From positions 2,073,501-2,137,500 of the forward strand of contig NC_014365.1 in the NCBI RefSeq assembly GCF_000143965.1: a stretch of DNA of 64,000 bases, written 5' to 3'. Positions 56,869-64,000 of this stretch are shown in pieces (position 1 is the stretch's first letter; each line of letters starts with the position of its first letter). The notes below the pieces were generated by a model, which saw nothing but the letters and a program-made list of their open reading frames with translations, made no database searches and was not told the DNA's origin. This stretch comes from Desulfarculus baarsii DSM 2075 (GTDB lineage: Bacteria; Desulfobacterota; Desulfarculia; Desulfarculales; Desulfarculaceae). The position numbers and the translations under genes are program-made.

Positions 56869-58338
56869 TCATTGTTGCGCCAAGGCCAGCCGCACCTTGA
56901 TCCGCGCGCCGCCCAAGGGGCTGGATTCGATGGAAAGCTTGCCGCCGTGGCTGGCCACGATGCTGTTGACGATGGAAAGCCCCAGGCCAGTGCCTTTTTC
57001 CTTGGTGGTGAAAAACGGCTCGAGGATTTTGGCCCGGGCCTCGGGGTCGATGCCCGGCCCGCTGTCGTCGACGCTCACCACGCCCCAGTCCACGCCGTCG
57101 TGGGCCTCCACGAAGGTGGACACGCGCAGTTCGCCGCCCTGCTCCATGGCCTGGACGGCGTTGTTGAAGATATTCAAAAATGCGCGGTAGAGCAGATCGG
57201 CGTCGCCGACGACGATCAGCGGTTGGGCCTTGAAATCGCGCTGGACCACGATGCCCAAGCGCTTGATCTCCGGCTCCAGCACCAGCAGATTGCGGCCCAG
57301 CACCTCGTCGAGAAACACCGGCGTCAGGTTGGGCCGCTGGGGCCGGGCAAAGTCGAGGAACTCAGTGACGATCTGGTTGAGGCGGTTGCTCTCCTCAACG
57401 ATGACCCCGGCCAGGGGTTTGGAAGCGCTATCGGCCCGCGAACCCAAAAGCTCGGCCGTGGAGCGGATGATGCCCAGGGGGTTGCGGATCTCGTGGGCCA
57501 CGCCGGCGATCATGCGTCCCAGCGAGGCCAGGCGTTCGGATTGATTGAGCTGCTCCAGAAGCTGGGCCCGCTCCTCGGTCTGGCGGGCCATCACTCGCTG
57601 GCCGCGCATGACGATAGTGCGCAAGATGACAAAGAGCACCACCATCATCACCATCAGCGCGGCCATGACCAAAAGCTGGCCGTGCCAGACCTGCTGGAAA
57701 TCCTCGCTGACGTCCATCTCCAGCTCGAACACGGCCCGGGGCGGGCCAAGCTCGGCCGTGCGGCGGCGTTGGTCGCGCAGGGGCAAGAGCGTGCGCATGG
57801 TTCGTTTGGGCCCCGGCCCCAGGGTGAACATCTCCACGCCCGGCTGAAGCGAGTTGTACGAGCCGCCTGACGAGGCGATGCGGAAGGCCCCGCTCTCGTC
57901 GCCCACCCGGCCGATGTATTCGGGCTGGGTGCTGTAGATGATGTTGCCATCGAGATCGAGGATGTTGACCTTTAGCACGCGGAAGGTCTGGGTGTCGTCG
58001 GTGGCCAGGGGGATGGTGTTGCGCACCACGGCGTCGAGCAGCTTGAACTGCTCGGGCTGGCCCACGTTGACCCCGCCGTATTCGCGCAAGGCCGTGACCA
58101 CGAAGCGGTTCATCACCTGGTGGTTGAGGTTTTCGGCCAAAAGCTGGGCGAACTGGCCCTGCTTGGCGATGACCATCTCGGTGTTGCGCCGGCTGACCGT
58201 CCAGGCGATGACCAGAGCGAAAAGCAGGATGATCACCAGGCTGGTGACCGAGTAATACTCCACCAACTGGAATGACTGTTCGCCGGAAATTTCCGGCTGC
58301 CGCCGCTGGCCCGCGACGCTTTCGGCCCCTGGTTTCAA
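56869..58338 (-). CDS. Membrane sensor histidine kinase (NtrB/ZraS-like)
   Basis: 489 residues. Two membrane spans (~33-50 and ~225-245, LLVMAALMVMMVVLFVILRT) flank an extracytoplasmic sensor of about 170 residues. The HisKA domain has MIAGVAHEIRNPLGIIRST with the phosphorylated His; the ATPase domain has FLNIFNNAVQAM, DDSGPGIDPEA and TKEKGTGLGLSIV. The signal is unknown. It lies between pgi and the sigma54 regulator. Confidence 0.93.
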   Translation of the reverse strand: MKPGAESVAGQRRQPEISGEQSFQLVEYYSVTSLVIILLFALVIAWTVSRRNTEMVIAKQGQFAQLLAENLNHQVMNRFVVTALREYGGVNVGQPEQFKLLDAVVRNTIPLATDDTQTFRVLKVNILDLDGNIIYSTQPEYIGRVGDESGAFRIASSGGSYNSLQPGVEMFTLGPGPKRTMRTLLPLRDQRRRTAELGPPRAVFELEMDVSEDFQQVWHGQLLVMAALMVMMVVLFVILRTIVMRGQRVMARQTEERAQLLEQLNQSERLASLGRMIAGVAHEIRNPLGIIRSTAELLGSRADSASKPLAGVIVEESNRLNQIVTEFLDFARPQRPNLTPVFLDEVLGRNLLVLEPEIKRLGIVVQRDFKAQPLIVVGDADLLYRAFLNIFNNAVQAMEQGGELRVSTFVEAHDGVDWGVVSVDDSGPGIDPEARAKILEPFFTTKEKGTGLGLSIVNSIVASHGGKLSIESSPLGGARIKVRLALAQQ

Positions 58339-58357
58339 GCCCGCTCCCCGGCCGCGC

Positions 58358-59764
<1,407 letters not shown>

Positions 59765-59892
59765 GACATCGCCTCCAGTATCCGACCCTGATCGGCCAAG
59801 GGTGTGTTTTATATCACATGGACGGGCTTGGCCCGCGCATCTATTTGAATAGAGTATACTTTAGCGTTGCGTTGCAAACAAGTGACACCCGA

Positions 59893-59920
59893 TTGACAAA
59901 AGCTCCAAGCTGGGTTAAAA
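59893..59920 (+). promoter_or_regulatory. Putative promoter of the 80-residue gene
   Basis: TTGACA (59893-59898), 16-base spacer, TTAAAA (59915-59920), about 50 bases before ATG 59974. Confidence 0.5.
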
Positions 59921-59973
59921 AACCAACGTAACCACGTCAACGGCGGCGCATAGGCTATCAAGGAGATAGTGGC

Positions 59974-60216
59974 ATGAAGGATAAGCTTGACCGTCTGGCC
60001 GACCAGGTTCTAACCCTTGACGATCACGAGCTTAGCCAACTATTGCCCGACATCCAAAAGCGCATGCAACACTGCGACCACAGCCCCGAATGGGAGCGCT
60101 CGGTGGTCGCTTTCTTTTTGATCAACGCCATGCGTTTCAAAAACAACGCGGCCCTGCGATGTAGCCAGGCCGCGCCGCCGTCCGAGGAGCGCCCTCGTCT
60201 GCGCCTGGTCAAGTAG
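59974..60216 (+). CDS. Small hypothetical protein
   Basis: 80 residues with AAGGAG well placed before the ATG. The sequence is helical and polar: DKLDRLADQVLTLDDHELSQLLPDIQ, then PEWERSVVAFFLINAMRFKN, and a basic tail ending RPRLRLVK. No signal peptide or membrane span. I recognise no family; coding status rests on the ribosome binding site, a plausible promoter and a composition like true genes. It overlaps the convergent rarA end by 8 bases. Confidence 0.7.
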   Translation: MKDKLDRLADQVLTLDDHELSQLLPDIQKRMQHCDHSPEWERSVVAFFLINAMRFKNNAALRCSQAAPPSEERPRLRLVK

Positions 60217-61567
60217 TCTCGTCGCCTTTTTCCTTCTTGCGCAAGCGCGCCCTGGCCTGGACGATCTGGGCCATCCTCTCGCCGATGAACTTTTCGCGGC
60301 CCCGCTGGGTGGGGTGATAGTATCTCTTGCCGACAAGCTCGGGCGGCATGTATTCCTGGCCGACCATGGCCTCGGCAAAGTCGTGCGGATATTCATAGCC
60401 CTTGCCGTAATCGAGGTTTTTCATCAACTTGGTCGGGGCGTTGCGGATCTGTAGCGGAACCTCCAGCGGGCCGAAACGCCGCACGTCGTCGCGCACGGCC
60501 TTCATGGCCGCGTAGACGGCGTTGGATTTGGGGGCCAGGGCCAGGTAAACCACGGCCTGGGCCAGCATCAGGTCGGCCTCGGGCAGGCCGATCTTGTCAA
60601 ATGCCGACCAGGCGGCCACCAGCTGATTAAGAGCGTATGAATCGGCCAAGCCCACGTCTTCGCAGGCGAAACGGGTCAGCCGCCGCAGAATGAAGTGGGG
60701 ATCCTCGCCGGCTTCGAGCATGCGGGTCAGCCAATAGAGCGCCGCGTCCACGTCGGAGCCGCGCAGGGATTTGTGAAGGGCGCTGATCAGGTTGTAGTGT
60801 TCCTCGCCGGCCTTGTCGTAGCGCAGCATGCGCCGGCCCACGGCGTCCTCGGCCAGGGCCTGGTCGATGCGCTTGAGCCCGCCCAGGCCTAGCGGCGCGG
60901 CCTCCACGGCCACCTCCAGCGTGCCCAGCAGACGGCGGGCGTCGCCATAAGCCGCCTGGATCATATGCTGTTTGGCCTCCGGGGTCAGCTCCACGTCGCG
61001 GCCGCCCAGGCCGCGCTCGGCGTCGGCCAGGGCGCGCTCCAGGATCAGCGCCAGATGGTCTTCTTCCAGCGGATGCAGCACCAGCACGCGCAGCCGCGAC
61101 AACAAGGCCGGGGCCACCTCGAAGCTGGGGTTTTCGGTGGTGGCGCCCACCAGGGTGATCACGCCCGATTCCACGTGGGGCAAAAAGGCGTCTTGCTGGC
61201 TTTTGTTGAAGCGATGGATTTCATCGACAAAAAGCGTGGTGCGCCGGCCACCCTTGAGTTTGGCCCTAGCCTCTTCCACCGCCCGGCGCACGTCGGCCAC
61301 GCCGCTGAGCACCGCCGAAAACTCGGTGAAATCGGTGTCCCACAGCTGGGCCAGCAGCCGGGCCAGGGTCGTTTTGCCCGTGCCGGGCGGTCCCCAGAGG
61401 ATCAGCGAGATGGGCCGGCCTTCCTCCAGCAGACGCCGCAGGGCCTTGCCCGGGCCCAGCAGGTGGTTCTGGCCGACGATCTCGTCGATGGCCCTTGGGC
61501 GCATGCGCTCGGCCAAGGGGGCCACGCCGGACGAAACATTGCCGGATTCGCGCTCGAAAAGGCTCAT
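60209..61567 (-). CDS. rarA: Replication-associated recombination protein A (AAA+ ATPase)
   Basis: 452 residues, RarA/MgsA/WRNIP1 family, acting at stalled forks. [24 protein letters not shown] opens it; Walker [18 protein letters not shown], Walker [23 protein letters not shown], sensor [13 protein letters not shown], and the C-terminal tetramerisation region with [12 protein letters not shown] and [18 protein letters not shown]. Its ATG overlaps the stop of the patatin gene by 4 bases. Confidence 0.94.
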   Translation of the reverse strand: MSLFERESGNVSSGVAPLAERMRPRAIDEIVGQNHLLGPGKALRRLLEEGRPISLILWGPPGTGKTTLARLLAQLWDTDFTEFSAVLSGVADVRRAVEEARAKLKGGRRTTLFVDEIHRFNKSQQDAFLPHVESGVITLVGATTENPSFEVAPALLSRLRVLVLHPLEEDHLALILERALADAERGLGGRDVELTPEAKQHMIQAAYGDARRLLGTLEVAVEAAPLGLGGLKRIDQALAEDAVGRRMLRYDKAGEEHYNLISALHKSLRGSDVDAALYWLTRMLEAGEDPHFILRRLTRFACEDVGLADSYALNQLVAAWSAFDKIGLPEADLMLAQAVVYLALAPKSNAVYAAMKAVRDDVRRFGPLEVPLQIRNAPTKLMKNLDYGKGYEYPHDFAEAMVGQEYMPPELVGKRYYHPTQRGREKFIGERMAQIVQARARLRKKEKGDETT

Positions 61568-62496
61568 GAAGCAAACCCCAGCGCCTTTTTGACCCGCCGC
61601 CAGGGGCTCTCCGGGCGCAAGAGCGCGCGCACTTGCTCCAGGGCCGGCCTGGTCGCCGCCCTGCCCCGTTCCATGAGCAGTTCGCCGGCCATGAAGTCGG
61701 CCCAGTGCACCTCACCCACATCGGGCTCGATGACCAAATCGGCGTCGCGCAGCATGCGCCGGGCCAGGTGATACGATTGAATCTCGCCGGCCCGCAGATA
61801 TGTTTCCAGGGCCTGATCGGGGATGCCATCGGAAAACACGTCGCGGTCGACGTTGACGGCCACGATCTTTTCGTGGCCCCGCCGCCGGGCGCAGGCCGTG
61901 GGGATCAGGCAGGCCACGCCGCCGTCCATCAGCCAGCGGCCGCCCACGTTGACCAGCGGCGCGATGCCCGGCACGGCCGAACTGGCCAACACGGCCTTGC
62001 GCAAGGGCCCACGATCGAAAACCACCGGCTCGCCGCTGTGCACGTCGGTGGCCACGCAGGCAAAGGGCAGCGGCAGATCCTCGATGCGCGCATCCGGCAG
62101 AAAAAAGTCGACCGATTCCTGGAAAAACTGGCCGCCCATCACCGAAGGGCCCATCAAAAACGAGCGCAAAAGCCAGCTCTGCACGAAAAGCCGGCCCACT
62201 TTGTCGACCAGGCTGCTGGCCGAGCCGTTTTCGGAGCTGGTTACGAGGCTGCGCAATTTGGCGTCGCGGGCCAAGTGCGATCCGGCGTATTCGATGACCT
62301 TGGCGCGCATCCGGTCCGGCGTGAGCCCGGCGGCGAAAGCCCCCCCGGCCAGGGCCCCGGCGCTGGCCCCGATGATCGAGCGAACGGGCACGCCGCCATC
62401 CCACAAAACCTCCAACACGCCCACGTGGGCGAAGCCCCTGGCCCCGCCGCCGCCCAAAACCAAATCCACGCCGTAGGTTGCGTTGTCGCGCTTCAT
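61564..62496 (-). CDS. Patatin-like phospholipase (RssA/YchK-type)
   Basis: 310 residues. Oxyanion motif [15 protein letters not shown], nucleophile [15 protein letters not shown] (G-x-S-x-G) and the dyad Asp in [12 protein letters not shown]. Acyl hydrolase acting on lipid esters in the cytoplasm or at the membrane (family knowledge). Coupled by a 4-base overlap to rarA. It diverges from rpsU. Confidence 0.9.
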   Translation of the reverse strand: MKRDNATYGVDLVLGGGGARGFAHVGVLEVLWDGGVPVRSIIGASAGALAGGAFAAGLTPDRMRAKVIEYAGSHLARDAKLRSLVTSSENGSASSLVDKVGRLFVQSWLLRSFLMGPSVMGGQFFQESVDFFLPDARIEDLPLPFACVATDVHSGEPVVFDRGPLRKAVLASSAVPGIAPLVNVGGRWLMDGGVACLIPTACARRRGHEKIVAVNVDRDVFSDGIPDQALETYLRAGEIQSYHLARRMLRDADLVIEPDVGEVHWADFMAGELLMERGRAATRPALEQVRALLRPESPWRRVKKALGFAS

Positions 62497-62520
62497 TTGT
62501 CCGTGCTTTTATGTTTAAGC

Positions 62521-62549
62521 TTTACAAACATAACGGCCCTGGCTATATT
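62521..62549 (+). promoter_or_regulatory. Sigma70 promoter of rpsU
   Basis: TTTACA (62521-62526), 17-base spacer, TATATT (62544-62549). The leader to GTG 62623 contains two perfect short hairpins, CGTCCGC/GCGGACG (62558-62575) and TTTGGT/ACCAAA (62581-62596). Confidence 0.7.
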
Positions 62550-62622
62550 TAGCCCCGCGTCCGCGTTGGCGGACGACATATTTGGTTTATACCAAAAATT
62601 CAGCATAGAGGGTGGTGATCGC

Positions 62623-62838
62623 GTGCAGGTCCAAGTCATGGACAACAATGTCGAGAAGGCCATCAAGGCCCTTAAGCGCAAGCTGACCAAGGAAGGCGTC
62701 TTCCGTCAGCTCAAGGAAAAGCGCTGGCATGAAAAGCCCTCCGACATGCGTCGGCGCAAGCAGCGTCAGGCGCGTCGGCGCATGCGCCGGCAAATCGCCA
62801 GGGCCCGGGCTCGCGCCGAGGCGCGTCGGCATTTCTAG
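62623..62838 (+). CDS. rpsU: 30S ribosomal protein S21
   Basis: 71 residues. QVQVMDNNVEKAIKALKRKL and GVFRQLKEKRWHEKPSDMRR are S21, and the C-terminal half is almost all Arg/Lys/Ala, an rRNA-binding tail. GTG 62623 is chosen since S21 starts a few residues before VMDNNVE; AGAGGGTGG lies upstream. It stands alone, not beside dnaG-rpoD. Confidence 0.93.
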   Translation: MQVQVMDNNVEKAIKALKRKLTKEGVFRQLKEKRWHEKPSDMRRRKQRQARRRMRRQIARARARAEARRHF

Positions 62839-62865
62839 TCCGGCCTGACATTGCAAAAGCCGCAT

Positions 62866-62896
62866 CTGGGCGGTCTCCCCTTGGGGGGCCGCCCAG
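62866..62896. terminator. Hairpin between rpsU and the convergent exporter gene
   Basis: CTGGGCGG (62866-62873) pairs with CCGCCCAG (62889-62896); the inner bases TCCCC/GGGGG can extend the stem. No T tract on either side, so a factor-assisted or weak bidirectional terminator is the likely reading. Confidence 0.5.
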
Positions 62897-62903
62897 TCGC
62901 GTT

Positions 62904-63584
62904 TCAGCCCCATAGCCCCAGCAACATCCGCGCCGCGCCCACGCCGAAATAGACGCTGAAGCCCAAAAGCGTCACCGCGCAACAGCCGATGATCACGCGA
63001 TATATTCCATCGCTGAGCCAGCGCCGGCCCTTGGCCACCGCCAGCGAGACCAAACCGTACCACACCAGATCGGCGCTGATGTGGCCCAGATAAAACACCA
63101 CCACGCCCAAAGCGCCCCAGCGCGGATCGCGGGCCACCACCAGCAGCGACAGCCCCACCGTGGCCCACCACAAAATGAAATAAGGATTGGCCGCGCTGAG
63201 GAGCAGGCCGTCGGCCACCGGCCCCCGCTTGACCGCGCCCTGCCCGCTGGTCACCGCCGCCAGGCTGGCGCGCGGCAGGCCGCGCAGCATGCCCACGGCC
63301 ATGTGCAGCAAGATCAGCCCGCCCACCACGCCGATGGTTCCGGCCACGGCGTCCAGGCCCAGCAAAGGCCCCAGCCCGGCCAACAGCGCCGCCACCAGCG
63401 TCACTTCGATGATCCCGTGGCCCAAAACGATCAGCGGCCCGGCCCAAAAGCCCTGACGCACGCTGTGGGTGATGGTCATGGCCAGCACCGGCCCAGGCAT
63501 CACCGCCCCGGAAAAACCGATGGCGAACGAGCTGAGCCCCAGGCCCCACAGGCCCATGCCGGTTGCCAGAGATACGCCGTCCAT
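62904..63584 (-). CDS. LysE/RhtB-family exporter
   Basis: 226 residues with about six membrane spans. SFAIGFSGAVMPGPVLAMTI with the P-G-P motif is the LysE hallmark; QGFWAGPLIVLGHGIIEV, SAANPYFILWWATVG and FYLGHISADLVWYG follow. Exports amino acids or related small molecules; the substrate is unknown. ATG 63584 has AGGGGCGGG just upstream. Confidence 0.87.
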   Translation of the reverse strand: MDGVSLATGMGLWGLGLSSFAIGFSGAVMPGPVLAMTITHSVRQGFWAGPLIVLGHGIIEVTLVAALLAGLGPLLGLDAVAGTIGVVGGLILLHMAVGMLRGLPRASLAAVTSGQGAVKRGPVADGLLLSAANPYFILWWATVGLSLLVVARDPRWGALGVVVFYLGHISADLVWYGLVSLAVAKGRRWLSDGIYRVIIGCCAVTLLGFSVYFGVGAARMLLGLWG

Positions 63585-63592
63585 GCCCGCCC

Positions 63593-63805
63593 CTACGAGT
63601 ACTTGCACCAAGGCGCGTGGATCTTGACGTAGCCGACCACCGGACAATCACAATCGGTGGCCGCGCTGGGCGGCTGGCAGACCGTCCACTGCCCGGCCGG
63701 GGGGCCGCCCCGTTGGCGGCATGCCGGGCAATCGCCGTTTTCATCCAGCGCCGCGCCGCAGGCGGGGCACGGCTTGCCGATGGTTATGTCAAAGGTTTTG
63801 GGCAT
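63593..63805 (-). CDS. Cys-rich mini-protein with zinc ribbon
   Basis: 70 residues with nine Cys. PCPACGAALDENGDCPACRQRGG is written across two C-x2-C knuckles near the N-terminus and suggests one zinc ribbon; further Cys occur in VCQPP, TDCDCP and APWCKYS. GAAGG precedes ATG 63805, overlapping the stop of the aminopeptidase gene upstream by position. Function unknown. Confidence 0.7.
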   Translation of the reverse strand: MPKTFDITIGKPCPACGAALDENGDCPACRQRGGPPAGQWTVCQPPSAATDCDCPVVGYVKIHAPWCKYS

Positions 63806-63810
63806 TGCCT

Positions 63811-64000
63811 TCAGTCCAAACGCCTGGCCGCGGCCTGGTAGAAGGCCAAAAAGGCCTGGCGCGCGGCGTGGATGTCGGCCTTGTGGCCGATCTCGAAGGG
63901 CGAATGCATCGACAACAGCGGCGGCCCGGCGTCGATGACCTCCATGCCGTGTTCGGCCAAAAACTTGGCGATGGTGCCGCCGCCTCCCTCGTCGATCTTG
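63811..64000 (-). CDS. M18-family aminopeptidase, C-terminal part only
   Basis: The minus-strand frame is open to the right edge and ends at 63811. The 62 visible residues include KIDEGGGGTIAKFLAEHGME and LLSMHSPFEIGHKADIHAAR, which match the C-terminus of dinuclear-zinc M18 (aspartyl-type) aminopeptidases; the His in SMHSPFE is a metal ligand in the family. The start lies outside the window. Confidence 0.85.
   Translation of the reverse strand, partial: KIDEGGGGTIAKFLAEHGMEVIDAGPPLLSMHSPFEIGHKADIHAARQAFLAFYQAAARRLD

Overview
The window is 64 kb of GC-rich bacterial chromosome, densely coding, with no insertion sequence, phage or CRISPR signature. Gene content points to an anaerobic-type Desulfobacterota/deltaproteobacterium (inference, possibly Desulfarculales-like): an LL-diaminopimelate aminotransferase (DapL) lysine pathway inside one long arg-dap-lys cluster, a 2-hydroxyacyl-CoA dehydratase-family Fe-S protein beside Fe-S assembly genes, an EF-G-like paralogue, HslVU, GatCA, a FadN/FadA beta-oxidation pair, flagellar genes and an NtrBC-type two-component system. 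The genome context outside the window is unknown.

Layout. 1-7 kb: a partial L,D-transpeptidase (minus) diverges from fadN-fadA, whose promoter overlaps an 18-bp inverted repeat resembling the TetR-family FadR operator. A sigma-28-like promoter follows, then a small FlgM-like gene, a flagellar hook/basal-body gene and a small exported protein. 7-26 kb (minus): an uninterrupted, often overlapping series xerC-hslV-hslU-argB-argD-argF-argG-argH-lipoprotein-lysA-dapF-dapA-dapB-FAH-dapL-folK-PP0621-like-talC-pgsA, then tRNA-Gly and tRNA-Cys, each with its own promoter and terminator, and a HAD hydrolase. 26-30 kb (plus): methyltransferase, EF-G-like GTPase, a MogA-like gene that seems to start at ATT, and a PPC/DUF296 protein, ending at a bidirectional terminator. 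30-36 kb (minus): rpoH-type sigma factor, TPR lipoprotein, DUF4292-like lipoprotein, Mut7-C protein, DAHP synthase and a nitronate monooxygenase-like protein. 36-44 kb (plus): alpha/beta hydrolase, mgtE, recO, the dehydratase-family protein, ApbC/Mrp ATPase, NifU-C scaffold and an acyl-CoA synthetase.

44-53 kb: MoxR plus VWA pair (minus), then a 55-residue symporter accessory protein with its sodium:solute symporter, a membrane-anchored unknown, a histone-deacetylase-family enzyme and gatC-gatA. Downstream of gatA lies a 270-bp non-coding stretch made almost wholly of consecutive perfect hairpins ending in a terminator; this is the most unusual element in the window. 53-64 kb: a PaaI thioesterase, a minus-strand set pgi-sensor kinase-sigma54 regulator-aldo/keto reductase, a small unknown, rarA-patatin, rpsU, a LysE-type exporter, a Cys-rich mini-protein and a truncated M18 aminopeptidase at the right edge.

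Functionally the window combines amino-acid biosynthesis (arginine from acetylglutamate kinase onward; lysine by the DapL route), fatty-acid oxidation (fadNA plus acyl-CoA synthetase and thioesterase), Fe-S cluster handling and protein quality control. All start choices and promoter calls rest on reading the sequence and are not experimentally supported.
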